Shown: positions 35,469 to 45,383, counted from the stretch's first letter. The stretch is 64,000 bases of DNA from Anaerolineae bacterium (GCA_022824365.1 JAJEAA010000018.1:62001-126000); one strand, 5' to 3'. Notes: a model not told the origin generated them from the sequence alone. Made by a program: numbers and translations.

Positions 35469-37475
35469 ATGTATCTTGAAAGCAGTACTATAGTTAACCA
35501 TGCTGATCTGATGAATGCGGTAACGACAAATTCGCGACAGCAAATGCAGACCGCCGACGCCCGCCAGCCCCTGCTCAGCGAAGCCTGGTTGGCGCCCCGA
35601 CTGGTGGCGCTGACTTTGCTCGCTATCGTATTAAGCTTCCTTGGCGAGCGCGCGGGCTTCCCGCATGGCCTGCTTCTCGCGCTCAATATCATCTCGTATC
35701 TAGCCGGCGGCTTCTATGGCGCCAAGACGGCTATCGAAAGCCTGCGCGAGGGCGAGATCGATGTTGATATGCTTATGGTGCTGGCCGCTCTCGGCGCCGC
35801 AGTGATCGGCCAGTGGCGCGAAGGCGCTGTCTTGTTATTCCTGTTTTCGCTGAGCAATGTACTGCAAGATTACGCCATCGGTCGCAGCCGCAATGCGATC
35901 AAGAGCCTCTTCACGCTTTATCCGGAAGTTGCCAAGATCAAGCGCGGTGATGAAGTCATAGAAGTCAATATCACCGAGATCGAGCTGGGCGACACTGTGC
36001 TGATCGAGCCGGGCGAACGTATTCCGGTGGATGGCGAAGTCATCGCTGGGAATTCCGCCGTGGATGAAAGCGCCATCACTGGCGAATCAATCCCAGCGGA
36101 CAAATTGGCCGGCGACCCTGTCTACGCCGGCACGCTGAACAAAGTAGGCATTCTTGATGTGCGCGCGCTGCGGTCGGCGGAGCAGACCACCTTGTCACGC
36201 ATCATCAAGCTGGTGGAAGAAGCGCAGGAAAGCAAGGCGCCAACCGAACGCTTCCTCGATCGCTTCGAGCAGCGCTATGCCAAGCTGATCATACTCTCTG
36301 TCTTGCTCTTCATCATCATTCCCCCCTTGCTGGGGCTAACTGATTTTCAAAGCAACTTCTATCGCGCCATGGTCTTGATGACGGTAGCGTCGCCTTGCGC
36401 CCTGATCATTAGCGTACCCTCCGCCTTCATCTCAGCCATCGCCTCGGCTGCCCGCGGCGGCGTCCTGTTCAAAGGCGGCGCGAGCCTCGAGCAACTTGCC
36501 GCCGCGAAAGTATTTGCCTTCGACAAAACAGGCACTCTCACCATCGGCGAACCACGAGTAACGAACGTTGTTTGCGCGCCCGGGATAAGCGAAGACGAGC
36601 TGATCGCCGCGGCCGCCTCAGTTGAGGCGCGTTCGGAACATCCGCTGGCGAAGGCAGTCGTGGCTTACGGCGAGCGCGCGGCAGTTACGCTGTCCCAGCC
36701 GGAGCAATTCTCGGCGGTCCCCGGCCATGGCGTCCGCGCATGTGTCGATGGACGCGAGGTACGGGTAGGCAGAGTATCTCATGTGGAGCGCATGGCGACC
36801 TTGCCCGGCTCAATGCGACAGGCGCAAAACAAGCTTGAGAGCGACGGCAAAACCGTTGTTGCGGTGCTGCGCGACGAGCAGTGGCTCGGGCTGATCGCGC
36901 TGGCGGATGAAAGCCGGGCGGAAGCGCGAATGCTGGTCAAGGCGCTTCAGGACGCCAACATCATCTCGGTTATGCTCACGGGCGATAACCGGCGCGTAGC
37001 CGAATCAATCGCTGGCGAGATCGGCATAGAACGCGTTTACGCCGAACTCCTGCCGGAACAGAAGGCCGAAGTCTTGCGAAAACTCCAAGCCGAATTTGGC
37101 GCGGTGGCAATGGTTGGCGATGGCATCAATGATGCGCCCGCATTAGCCGTGGCCGAAGTCGGCATCGCCATGGGTGGCGCGGGCACGGATGTCGCCTTGG
37201 AAACTGCCGATGTCGTGCTGATGGGCGACCGCCTCGAGCGCATCATGGCTGCGATAAAGCTGAGCGCCCGAGCGCGCCGTGTCGTGAAGCAAAATATCGC
37301 GTTCTCGCTGGCAGTTATCGCCCTTCTGACGCTGGGCGTATTTGCGGTGGAACTGCCGCTGCCTCTCGGCGTTCTCGGCCACGAGGGAAGCACCGTGATA
37401 GTCGTGCTCAATGGATTGCTGAGTTTGCTTGTCCTGCCGGAGATAGGGCGCCGGCGGCTAGCCCGCAAGCGCTAG
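35469..37475 (+). CDS. P1B-4-type metal-transporting ATPase (Co/Fe/Zn efflux)
   Basis: Protein of 668 residues with the P-type ATPase plan: actuator ESAITGESIP, phosphorylation site FAFDKTGTLTIGE, ATP site with GDGINDAPALA. The transport helices carry S-P-C (VASPCALIIS) and H-E-G-S-T (GVLGHEGSTVIV). This SPC plus HEGxT pair marks the P1B-4 group (CoaT, CtpD, PfeT), which exports Co(II), Fe(II) or related ions. No N-terminal CxxC metal domain is present, as usual for the group. ATG 35469 has no clear ribosome site; the Met at 35511 is an alternative. Its end overlaps the convergent ligase gene by 4 bp. Confidence 0.9.
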   Translation: MYLESSTIVNHADLMNAVTTNSRQQMQTADARQPLLSEAWLAPRLVALTLLAIVLSFLGERAGFPHGLLLALNIISYLAGGFYGAKTAIESLREGEIDVDMLMVLAALGAAVIGQWREGAVLLFLFSLSNVLQDYAIGRSRNAIKSLFTLYPEVAKIKRGDEVIEVNITEIELGDTVLIEPGERIPVDGEVIAGNSAVDESAITGESIPADKLAGDPVYAGTLNKVGILDVRALRSAEQTTLSRIIKLVEEAQESKAPTERFLDRFEQRYAKLIILSVLLFIIIPPLLGLTDFQSNFYRAMVLMTVASPCALIISVPSAFISAIASAARGGVLFKGGASLEQLAAAKVFAFDKTGTLTIGEPRVTNVVCAPGISEDELIAAAASVEARSEHPLAKAVVAYGERAAVTLSQPEQFSAVPGHGVRACVDGREVRVGRVSHVERMATLPGSMRQAQNKLESDGKTVVAVLRDEQWLGLIALADESRAEARMLVKALQDANIISVMLTGDNRRVAESIAGEIGIERVYAELLPEQKAEVLRKLQAEFGAVAMVGDGINDAPALAVAEVGIAMGGAGTDVALETADVVLMGDRLERIMAAIKLSARARRVVKQNIAFSLAVIALLTLGVFAVELPLPLGVLGHEGSTVIVVLNGLLSLLVLPEIGRRRLARKR

Positions 37476-39277
37476 CGGCGGAACTGCGTACCCGCCCACT
37501 CGGCGAATAGCCCCTGCAATTTGAGACGCTGATACTTCCCCGTCGACGTAACCGGGATATCTGTTCCGAAGACAACTGCCTTTGGCGACTTTTCAAAGGT
37601 CATCCGCCGGCGGCATTGGGCGATGATGAACTCGGCATCGAGCTTTGCCCCGTCTTCCAAAACGACATACGCGCCGATCTCTTCGCCGTAATAGGCATTC
37701 TCGAACCCTATAGCCAATCCCACTTTGACGCCGTCAATGCCCAGCAATATCTCCTCGATGTCAAGTGGGCTAAATTTCACCCCGCCGCGGTTGATCAATT
37801 CTTTGATGCGGCCGGTGATGAAGAAGAAAGGCCTGCCGTCCGCGTCGCGCAGGAAGAAGCCCTCATCGCCGCTGCGGAACCACTGGAACCTAAAGGTCTC
37901 GGCATTGGCATCGGGCCGCTTGTAATAACCTTGCATGACATTGTGCCCGCGGATACATATCTCGCCGCGTTCGCCTTCGCTCAGCTTCTCACCACTGCCA
38001 TCGGCGGTAAAAATCGCCATTTCATTCGCTTCGATCGGGCAACCGATACTGGGATAATCGTGGTCCAGCAGCCAATGTTGATTGGCCTGCCAAGATAAAT
38101 TGATCGGCAAGAAGCAAGAATAACAAGTCGTCTCGCTCAAGCCGTAGCCGTGCAAAATGGTAATCCCGAACATATCGCTGAATGCGCCGGCCAGCGCCAC
38201 CGAAAGTGTGCCGGCGCCACAGATCAGATGACGGAAATGAGAGAGATTCCGGCGACTTATGTCCCCGCCGAATATCGTGTTTCCCGCCTCCCGCTCCCGC
38301 TCGCCGTATTCTATAAGAAACTGCAATAAGGTCGGAACAACGCTGACGACATTGACCCGCTCGGCTACGATCCTCTCCCAGAAATGTGAGACGCTGAAGC
38401 GGCGATTAAGCACCGTTGAGCCGCCCACGTAGAGCGGCGCGATCAGTGTCACCACGATGCCGTTGACATGATGGATCGGCAAGACGCACATCATCCGCTG
38501 ATTGCCGGTGATCGCCTGCCACTGGCTGATTCCCTGGGCGTCGACGAGCAAATTGTATTGCGCCAGGATGACACCCTTGGGCGTGCCGGTGGTGCCGCTG
38601 GTGTATACCAGCAGCGCCTCATCAGACAGCCTTGCCGAGTCAGCGCTGCCTTCACCCTGAGGTACATCATCCGCCTTGGCGCCGGATTCATCGCCGAGAA
38701 AAGTCGTCGGACGGCTGGCGATCTCGGCGTGGAAGTCTATATGCCGGCCGCCGTGCTCCCGGCCGACTGCGACAATCCGCGCGATGTTCGGCGCGCCCTC
38801 ATCGCCATCAACGCCGGCGATTATATTTTCCGCGCGTTCCAGATATTCGACGCGCGCAAAGCAAACTTTGGCTTCGCTATTACGCAAAATGAAGGCGATC
38901 CGTCGGTCGTCTTCGGCGACATTCTGCGGCGCGACCGCAGCGCCGATCACCCAGCAGGCAAAATATATCAAGACCGTGTCGACATGGTTGTAAGCGATCG
39001 TGACAACGCGATCCCCACGACGGATGCCGAGATCTTCATACATGAAGTTCGCCGCCTGATGTACGCGCGCATTAAACTCGGCATATGAAAGTTCTTGTCG
39101 CGCGCCGTCTTCGTCGTAGTAGATCAGAAAAGGCTTCCGTCCCGATGTCTTGCTGTGCATAGACAGTACATCGCGGATGTTGCGATGCGGAACTTTCCTC
39201 ATCTCTTGAGGAATGCCATCTTTCACGTGCGCTTGCTCTATGTTGGCGGCAGTGAGCGCGTCCATGTCGCTGGACAT
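37472..39277 (-). CDS. AMP-dependent acyl-CoA synthetase/ligase
   Basis: Protein of 601 residues of the ANL superfamily. The adenylate P-loop is VYTSGTTGTPKGVI near residue 230. The A5 region is HGYGLSETTCYSCF. A7/A8 motifs are WFRSGDEGFF and FITGRIKELINRGGVKFSP. A10 is PVTSTGKYQRLKLQ with the catalytic Lys near the C-terminus. It activates a carboxylic acid as acyl-AMP and forms acyl-CoA. Its style is like crotonobetaine/carnitine or medium-chain ligases; the substrate is unknown. ATG 39277. No obvious pathway partner is adjacent. Confidence 0.88.
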   Translation of the reverse strand: MSSDMDALTAANIEQAHVKDGIPQEMRKVPHRNIRDVLSMHSKTSGRKPFLIYYDEDGARQELSYAEFNARVHQAANFMYEDLGIRRGDRVVTIAYNHVDTVLIYFACWVIGAAVAPQNVAEDDRRIAFILRNSEAKVCFARVEYLERAENIIAGVDGDEGAPNIARIVAVGREHGGRHIDFHAEIASRPTTFLGDESGAKADDVPQGEGSADSARLSDEALLVYTSGTTGTPKGVILAQYNLLVDAQGISQWQAITGNQRMMCVLPIHHVNGIVVTLIAPLYVGGSTVLNRRFSVSHFWERIVAERVNVVSVVPTLLQFLIEYGEREREAGNTIFGGDISRRNLSHFRHLICGAGTLSVALAGAFSDMFGITILHGYGLSETTCYSCFLPINLSWQANQHWLLDHDYPSIGCPIEANEMAIFTADGSGEKLSEGERGEICIRGHNVMQGYYKRPDANAETFRFQWFRSGDEGFFLRDADGRPFFFITGRIKELINRGGVKFSPLDIEEILLGIDGVKVGLAIGFENAYYGEEIGAYVVLEDGAKLDAEFIIAQCRRRMTFEKSPKAVVFGTDIPVTSTGKYQRLKLQGLFAEWAGTQFRR

Positions 39278-39532
39278 CTGGGCTTTCTCCGGCCTTAACT
39301 ATCGAATTGCCGCATCAGTATAGCAAGCGGCAAGCAAAAATACACAAGGAAATCGCCATCGCCAAGTCGGGAATCCAATTAGAATTTAAGTGGAAATGGC
39401 AACGAGCGCGGAACCTGATAATGCCTTTGACGCTCTGCAGGGCTTGCCTGATAAAGAGGAGAAATCCCTGCCGCTGTGTATCCCTATGTAGCTATGAATC
39501 ATCACAAACTTCCTAACTGAGAGCGAGCCGAT

Positions 39533-40867
39533 ATGAGACAACTTTCTGTGGTAGGGTCCGGCTATGTCGGATTGGTGACGGGTACCTGTTTTGCCGATAT
39601 GGGCAACAGCGTGACGCTGGTGGATATTGACGAGCGCAAGATTGACATGCTGCAGGCGGGCCAACTGCCCATCTATGAGCCGGGCTTGGCCGAGATGGTG
39701 CAGCGCAATACCGACGCCGGGCGGATGCGCTTCACCACATCCTATGCCGACGGGCTCGCGGACGCCGAGTTTGTCTTCGTCTGTGTCGGCACGCCATCAG
39801 GCGTCGATGGGGAGGCGGACCTGCAATACGTCCGCGCCGCCGCCCAGACCATCGCCAAGACCATGCGCCAGCCGCTGATCGTCATCAACAAGTCTACGGT
39901 GCCCGTGGGCACAGGCGACTGGACAGCCGAAATCATAAGCAGCAATCAGCCCCAACCGGTGGACTTCGCGGTGGTGTCTTGTCCGGAATTCCTGCGCGAG
40001 GGGTCGGCAATCGCCGACTTCATGCACCCGGACCGCACCGTCTTGGGCTCCTCCGACGCTTCGGCAGCCGAGCGGGTAGCCGAGCTTTACGCGCCGCTAG
40101 AAGCGCCGGTCGTCATCACCGACATTCGCACGGCCGAGATGATCAAGTACGCCTCCAATGCCTTCCTGGCGACGCGCATCAGTTTCATCAACGAGATAAG
40201 TATCATCTGTGAGCGGCTGGGGGCTGATGTGACCGAAGTCGCGCGGGGCATGGGCTATGACAAACGAATCGGGCCGCACTTCTTGCAGGCCGGCATCGGT
40301 TTCGGCGGCTCATGCTTCCCCAAGGATGTCAAAGCCCTGGCGAATATGGCGCAGACACACGGCATGCACCCGCAGTTGCTCAACGCCGTCATGGAAATCA
40401 ACGCCTTCCAGCGGCGTCAGATTACGTTGAAGGCGCGAGAATTGCTCGACGGCAGCGTCAGCGGCAAGACGGTGTCGATGCTTGGCTTGGCTTTCAAGCA
40501 GAATACGGACGACACGCGCGAGTCGCCATCGCTGACGGTGGCGCGGTCGCTTTTGAATCAAGGCGCAATCGTCAAAGCCTACGATCCCGTTGCGATGGCA
40601 AATGCCAGCCGCGATGTGCCGGGCATTACCATGTGTGACAGTCCCTACAGCGCCGCTGCCGAAAGCGACGCCCTGCTCGTGCTCACTCCGTGGAACGAAT
40701 TCAAACAATTGGATATGAGACGCGTGCTGAAATCCATGCGGCGTCCCATCATCATTGACGGGCGCAACATGTACAGCCCGGACGAACTAAAAGAAATCGG
40801 CTTTGTCTATCGTGGCGTCGGCCGCGGCTATAACGGCGAAGGCCGCTTGGCGAACGGCGACGACTGA
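39533..40867 (+). CDS. ugd: UDP-glucose/UDP-sugar 6-dehydrogenase
   Basis: Protein of 444 residues. The N-terminal NAD site is [20 protein letters not shown]. The middle has [16 protein letters not shown] and [20 protein letters not shown]. The catalytic Cys is in [14 protein letters not shown] near residue 260. The C-terminal UDP-binding domain has [17 protein letters not shown]. It oxidises UDP-glucose twice to UDP-glucuronate for capsule or exopolysaccharide precursors; a UDP-N-acetyl-sugar substrate is possible. The length is normal. About 255 bp of non-coding sequence precede it. Confidence 0.92.
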   Translation: MRQLSVVGSGYVGLVTGTCFADMGNSVTLVDIDERKIDMLQAGQLPIYEPGLAEMVQRNTDAGRMRFTTSYADGLADAEFVFVCVGTPSGVDGEADLQYVRAAAQTIAKTMRQPLIVINKSTVPVGTGDWTAEIISSNQPQPVDFAVVSCPEFLREGSAIADFMHPDRTVLGSSDASAAERVAELYAPLEAPVVITDIRTAEMIKYASNAFLATRISFINEISIICERLGADVTEVARGMGYDKRIGPHFLQAGIGFGGSCFPKDVKALANMAQTHGMHPQLLNAVMEINAFQRRQITLKARELLDGSVSGKTVSMLGLAFKQNTDDTRESPSLTVARSLLNQGAIVKAYDPVAMANASRDVPGITMCDSPYSAAAESDALLVLTPWNEFKQLDMRRVLKSMRRPIIIDGRNMYSPDELKEIGFVYRGVGRGYNGEGRLANGDD

Positions 40868-40900
40868 TGCGATTTCCGCGCCTCGCCGCGATCTTGATCC

Positions 40901-41839
40901 CTAAAGCGCCGCTATATCCGACCGCCAAAGCTGGCTCCGCAACCCGCCCCTCCCGCTCGCGACCGCCCGTCCGCACTGACAGGCGATAGCCAGACATGTT
41001 TCCAGGGGCAAGTCACTGAGCCAACCGGCCAGAAAGCCGGCGTCAAAACTGTCGCCAGCCCCTACTCCATCGCCTCCGCTTTCCGCCGGCATCACCGCCT
41101 GCCTCGCGCGCCGGCCCCTCAGCCAGGCGAATGCTCCCGCTTCCGCTTGCTTTACAACAAGCAGTGGGACCTGCTCCCGCAAGAAACTGATCGCCGACGG
41201 CAAATCGGACCTGCCGCTAAGATGTTGCGCTTCCTGCTCGTTTGGCAACAGAACGTCAATATAATTCAGCGCCCGCAAGAATCCCTGATCCCATTCCTCC
41301 TGCGGATCCCAATTTGTGTCCAACGATACGCTGAGACCAAGCCGCTTGGCGCGTTCCAGAATCTCGATCCAACGCGGCAGTAAACCGGTTTGCAAGTACA
41401 GGCTGCCGTAGTGCAGGTGACGCGCGGAAGCCAGTATCTCATCCGTCGCGTCAGCCGCCGTCAGCGCGTTTAGCGAACCCGGATATGTCAGCATGGCGCG
41501 ATCATCATCCTGCGCGAGGTGGACCGTAATGCCTGTCTTCAAGGTCGAATCAACGATGACGCTCTCGGTATCAACGCCGGCTGATCTGAGGGTGTCGATG
41601 ATAAGCCGCCCGTAACTGTCATCCCCTACTCTGCCCAGGAGCCGAACGCTCAATCCGAGCTTGGCGGCTTGCGCGGCGAAAATGCAGCAGGAACCGCCCA
41701 TCTCGAGCTCGTAGCCGCTGACGATCTTTTCCGCCTGCCCAAATTGCGGCTTAATATCTTTATCGCTCAGAATGAGATCGACGCAGGTATCGCCAAAGAC
41801 GACAATGTCATAAGGTTTATCGTCCAGGCTCATTCGCAT
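40901..41839 (-). CDS. PfkB-family carbohydrate kinase
   Basis: Protein of 312 residues. The N-terminal PfkB signature region is MGGSCCIFAAQAAKLGLSVR with LGRVGDDSYG. The C-terminal ATP/anion-hole signature is GGDGVGAGDSFDAGFLAGWL, with the catalytic Asp in GAGDSF. Substrates in the family are ribose, fructose-like sugars or nucleosides; none is chosen here. Its ATG (41839) directly follows the stop of purB (41842-41840), so the two are translationally coupled. A second in-frame Met lies two codons in. Confidence 0.88.
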   Translation of the reverse strand: MRMSLDDKPYDIVVFGDTCVDLILSDKDIKPQFGQAEKIVSGYELEMGGSCCIFAAQAAKLGLSVRLLGRVGDDSYGRLIIDTLRSAGVDTESVIVDSTLKTGITVHLAQDDDRAMLTYPGSLNALTAADATDEILASARHLHYGSLYLQTGLLPRWIEILERAKRLGLSVSLDTNWDPQEEWDQGFLRALNYIDVLLPNEQEAQHLSGRSDLPSAISFLREQVPLLVVKQAEAGAFAWLRGRRARQAVMPAESGGDGVGAGDSFDAGFLAGWLSDLPLETCLAIACQCGRAVASGRGGLRSQLWRSDIAAL

Positions 41840-43204
41840 TCAGTCGACGCTCAGCGCCAGCTCCTCGGCCAAGCCGATATACGTCGCCGGCGTCAACTGC
41901 AAGAGGCGCCTCTTCTCTTCCGCCGGGATTTCCAACTGACCGATAAATTCATGTAAGATCTCGCGCGAGACCGCTTCACCGCGTGTCAGCGCTTTCAGTT
42001 GTTCATAGGCATCGACAACTTGAAACTTGCGCAGAACCGTCTGGATCGCTTCCGCCAGCACTTGCCAGTTGTTCTCAAGGTCTGCCGCCAGCACAGCCTC
42101 ATCGACCTCGATCTTCGCGAGGCCCCGGTGTATTGACCGGAGGGCGAGGTAACCGTGGGCGATCGCCGCGCCATAATTTCGAATCGCCGATGAATCGCTC
42201 AAATCCCGCTGCAAACGAGAGATTGGCAGCTTCCCAGCCAAATGCGAAAAGCCGCTATTGCTGAGGCCCAGGTTGGCTTCCGCATTCTCGAAATCGATAG
42301 GGTTCACCTTGTGCGGCATGGTAGACGAGCCGATTTCGCTCGCTCTGGCCCGCTGCTTGAAGACGCCGAGCGAAATGTAGAGCCACATATCGCGGCAGAA
42401 ATCAAGCAGGATGGTGTTGAAGCGGATCAAACTATGAGCCAATTCCGCCAGATAATCATGAGGCTCTATCTGCGTCGTCACGGGACTGAAAGTCAAATCC
42501 AGCGAGTTGACAAACTCCTCTGAGAACTTTCGCCAGTCTACGTCCGGATAGGCAACTTCATGCGCATTGTAAGCGCCGACGGCGCCGTTGAATTTGCCCA
42601 GATATTCCTGCGTCTCTAACCCCAGCAACTGCCGCCGCAGCCGATAGACAAAAACGGCGACCTCTTTGCCGAGCGTGGTCGGGCTTGCCGCTTGGCCATG
42701 CGTCCGCGAGAGCATCGAAACATCAGCCCAATCACGCGCGAGCGCCCGCAACTTCTCGAGCAATTCAGTCGTCGCCGGCTGCCAGACTGAATGCATGACA
42801 TCGCGAAACATCATCGCGTAAGCCAGATTGTTGATGTCGTCAGAGGTGCAAGCGAAATGAATCCAGGCCGAGGCATCGCGCAGGCTGGCCCCCTGCAACA
42901 TCTCGCGCAGGTAATATTCGACCGCCTTCACGTCATGATTCGTCTCCGCCTCAATCGCTTTGATTCGCTCCGCCGCGCCATCGTCAAAGTCGTCCAGGAT
43001 GCTCTCAAGCAGGTCGCGTTCCGCCTGGCTAAAGCGCCTGAGTTGCCTGACGCCCTTATGCTCCGACAAGGCAATCAGCCAGCGCAACTCAACGCGCAGC
43101 CGATATTTCATCAACGCCCATTCGGAAAGATATGATCCGAGCGGCGCGGTCTTCTCAGCGTAACGCCCGTCCAACGGCGATATGGCACGCAAACTCGCTG
43201 TCAC
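41840..43204 (-). CDS. purB: Adenylosuccinate lyase
   Basis: Protein of 454 residues from a GTG start (43204). The fumarase/aspartase superfamily signature is GSSTMPHKVNPIDFENAEAN near residue 300, with the catalytic Ser in the flexible loop. The catalytic His region is SMLSRTHGQAASPTTLGKEV. The start MTASLRAISPLDGRYAEKT is like E. coli PurB. It cleaves SAICAR and adenylosuccinate to fumarate plus AICAR or AMP in purine synthesis. It is the upstream gene of a two-gene unit with the PfkB kinase, which would fit a nucleoside-linked role for the kinase; that is inference. Confidence 0.94.
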   Translation of the reverse strand: MTASLRAISPLDGRYAEKTAPLGSYLSEWALMKYRLRVELRWLIALSEHKGVRQLRRFSQAERDLLESILDDFDDGAAERIKAIEAETNHDVKAVEYYLREMLQGASLRDASAWIHFACTSDDINNLAYAMMFRDVMHSVWQPATTELLEKLRALARDWADVSMLSRTHGQAASPTTLGKEVAVFVYRLRRQLLGLETQEYLGKFNGAVGAYNAHEVAYPDVDWRKFSEEFVNSLDLTFSPVTTQIEPHDYLAELAHSLIRFNTILLDFCRDMWLYISLGVFKQRARASEIGSSTMPHKVNPIDFENAEANLGLSNSGFSHLAGKLPISRLQRDLSDSSAIRNYGAAIAHGYLALRSIHRGLAKIEVDEAVLAADLENNWQVLAEAIQTVLRKFQVVDAYEQLKALTRGEAVSREILHEFIGQLEIPAEEKRRLLQLTPATYIGLAEELALSVD

Positions 43205-43344
43205 AATATGTGCGCCTTTAGATTAGATTGCGCCCGTATTGTACACTGAACAAGTTGACTTTTCCGCTCACGCACTGGAACCGCGTCCCGGATTACGCCG
43301 CCGATTTTCGCCACAACGCCTCGCGCCACTGCCTTCTGAAATAA

Positions 43345-43594
43345 TGTATCGAAGTCGGTTGAAATTCAAATTAATCAAGTCACCACAAAGACACAAAGGA
43401 CACAAAGTGTAAGTTTGAAATGGCTCTTCGCTTCTTCAAAAGCAAGAAAATAGTATTTGTCCTGCCGCTAAATATCACTTTGGAGTCATAAATTGGTCGA
43501 TGTCCTTATAATAAGGGGCTTTTCCTCTGTGCTCTCAATTTAACTCTGTGCTCTCGGTGGCAAAGCTTTTTCTGTTTCAACCGAAATGGATACA
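43345..43594. mobile_element. MITE-like element, 250 bp, with 20-bp terminal inverted repeats
   Basis: The ends are TGTATCGAAGTCGGTTGAAA (43345-43364) and, inverted, TGTATCCATTTCGGTTGAAA (43575-43594): 17 of 20 identical. Inside each end lies a similar CCACxxAGxxCACA-type stretch (CACCACAAAGACACAAAGG near 43381; CTCTGTGCTCTCGGTGG near 43543 in the other orientation), so the two halves form an imperfect long hairpin. No transposase is encoded. CTTCTGAA occurs just outside both ends (43333-43340 and 43601-43608), a possible but offset target duplication. It lies in the purB/agmatine deiminase intergenic region. Confidence 0.6.
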
Positions 43595-43614
43595 CTGTCA
43601 CTTCTGAACAAATG

Positions 43615-43643
43615 TTCACATTTTACCCAACACCTGCTATAAT
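43615..43643 (+). promoter_or_regulatory. Promoter of the agmatine deiminase transcript
   Basis: TTCACA (43615-43620), a 17-bp spacer and TATAAT (43638-43643), 20 bp past the MITE-like element. If used, it gives the deiminase mRNA a leader of about 325 nt. Confidence 0.6.
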
Positions 43644-43975
43644 AGACTCATGACTGCCTTCGCCTATAATCCAATCCATCCACTCCGCCTGTCATCGGAC
43701 ACAAAATGTGGCCAGATGGCCGAAAAAAGTTTTCCCCCCGGCCACATAGCCGACCTCCCAACCTCGCAGACTCGCCGCTGCCGAAGATTATCAATAAATG
43801 CCGCCTTTATGATAGAAAAAAATGTCCCGCCTATCGATAATCATCTATCGATAATTCGCCCGCTTGACGAATTCGATCTCTGCCCGCGCCAAACCGGTAA
43901 CCGTAGCAGGCTCCAGGTTCCTGTTGCTTTCTCGCTGCCCTTTGTGGATTTGACCAACATACAGGAGCGCATCGC
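43644..43975 (+). other. Long leader region with hairpin and direct repeats
   Basis: The 330 bases between the promoter and the deiminase start hold no convincing gene; one open frame (43650-43988) has no family sequence. ATGTGGCC (43706-43713) pairs with GGCCACAT (43740-43747) around a purine/pyrimidine-rich loop, and CTATCGATAAT is repeated at 43831-43841 and 43845-43855. I could not match it to a known riboswitch. Confidence 0.4.
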
Positions 43976-45079
43976 ATGTCAAACCTGATTCGGTCAACGC
44001 CGCGCGCGGATGGCTTCCGTATGCCAGCCGAGTGGGAGCCGCATGCCGGTTGCTGGATGCTCTGGCCCCAACGCCGCGATACCTGGCGTAACGGCGGCAA
44101 ACCGGCTCAATACGCCTTTGTCGAGGCGGCGACCCAGATCTCGCGCTTTGAACGCGTGACGATGGCTGTCAATCCTGACCAGTTCGAGAACGCCCGGGCA
44201 ATGCTGCCGCCCCAAATACGCGTTGTGGAGCTCTCGAACAACGACGCCTGGATGCGCGATATTGGCGCCACCTTCGTGGTGAACGAAGCAGGCGCGGTGC
44301 GCGGCGTCGATTGGACCTTCAACGCCTGGGGCGGCTTGCGGAAGATGATGTATTTTCCCTGGGACCAAGACGAACTCGTGCCGGCGAAGATGCTGGAGAT
44401 TGAGTCGCTTGACCGTTATAAGGCGCCGCTGGTCATGGAAGGCGGCTCCATTCATGTGGACGGCCAGGGTACCTTGCTCGCCACTGAGCAATGCCTGCTG
44501 AATCCGAATCGCAATCCCGACTTGTCAAAAGCCGAAATCGAGCAGCATCTCGCGGACTACCTCGATATCTCGCATATCATCTGGCTGCCTCGCGGAGTCT
44601 ATGAAGACGAAACCGATGGTCATGTGGACAATTTATGCTGTTTCCTCCGCCCCGGCGTGGTCGCTTTGACCTGGACCGATGACCGGGGCGACCCGCAATA
44701 TGAGCGATCAGCCGAGGCTTACGACCTGCTAAGGAGCGCGCGCGATGCCAGCGGGCGGCAACTGGAAACGCACAAGATACATCAACCGGATCCAATGACG
44801 ATGACCGAAGAAGAAGCGGCCGGCCTCGATATCGTGGATACCGCTTTGCTCCGCCCGGCTGGCGAACGGTTGGCGGGATCCTACATCAACTTCTACATCG
44901 CCAATGGCGCAATCATCGCGCCGCAATTCGGCGACCGCCATGACAGCGCGGCTTTTCGTCAATTGGCGCAGCTATTTCCCAACCGCGAAATCGTCGGCAT
45001 CGCCGCGCGCGAGATCCTGCTCGGCGGCGGCAACATTCATTGCATTACCCAGCAGCAGCCGGCCGGCCGCGCGCCTTAA
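43976..45079 (+). CDS. aguA: Agmatine deiminase (peptidyl-arginine deiminase family)
   Basis: Protein of 367 residues, AGGAG upstream of ATG 43976. Guanidino-modifying enzyme motifs are [20 protein letters not shown] near the start, [50 protein letters not shown] with the catalytic His, and the C-terminal [13 protein letters not shown] with the nucleophilic Cys near residue 357. It hydrolyses agmatine to N-carbamoylputrescine and ammonia for polyamine synthesis. No carbamoylputrescine amidohydrolase is adjacent, and that partner is usual. Confidence 0.93.
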   Translation: MSNLIRSTPRADGFRMPAEWEPHAGCWMLWPQRRDTWRNGGKPAQYAFVEAATQISRFERVTMAVNPDQFENARAMLPPQIRVVELSNNDAWMRDIGATFVVNEAGAVRGVDWTFNAWGGLRKMMYFPWDQDELVPAKMLEIESLDRYKAPLVMEGGSIHVDGQGTLLATEQCLLNPNRNPDLSKAEIEQHLADYLDISHIIWLPRGVYEDETDGHVDNLCCFLRPGVVALTWTDDRGDPQYERSAEAYDLLRSARDASGRQLETHKIHQPDPMTMTEEEAAGLDIVDTALLRPAGERLAGSYINFYIANGAIIAPQFGDRHDSAAFRQLAQLFPNREIVGIAAREILLGGGNIHCITQQQPAGRAP

Positions 45080-45097
45080 GAAATCGAGAATCGCTCT

Positions 45098-45379
45098 ATG
45101 TCCGAGTACGTTACCGTAGACCTTGAATTCGGCGATCACCCCGATGTTGCCGATCTCTATGTCAATCAGCCTTTAACCGACCAAGATGAGGAAATCTACG
45201 AAAGCCCCTCAGCCGGTGATCTCGGCTCGCCGATCGCGCAGATGCTATTCGCGGCCGTCGACGGCATCCAGAAACTAACAATCAGCCGAGACTGCCTGAC
45301 GATCACACGAGAATCGGATTATGCCTGGGAAGCGATCATCGACGAGGTGCGCGATGCCTTGCGCGACTGGTATCTGTAA
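45098..45379 (+). CDS. Stand-alone Nfu/NifU N-terminal-domain-like protein
   Basis: Protein of 93 residues, acidic. The second half matches the Nfu N-terminal fold: SPIAQMLFAAVDGIQKLTIS, then DCLTITRESDYAWEAIIDEV and a short terminal helix. The CxxC scaffold domain that normally follows in Nfu is absent, so it cannot carry an Fe-S cluster by itself. It may help protein contacts in cluster delivery. ATG 45098 is 18 bp after aguA on the same strand, likely co-transcribed. Confidence 0.7.
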   Translation: MSEYVTVDLEFGDHPDVADLYVNQPLTDQDEEIYESPSAGDLGSPIAQMLFAAVDGIQKLTISRDCLTITRESDYAWEAIIDEVRDALRDWYL

Positions 45380-45383
45380 ATCG

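Noticed and set aside
43650-43988. 112-codon frame in the agmatine deiminase leader
   Set aside because: No recognisable sequence, and its end overlaps the deiminase start in another frame; treated as leader.
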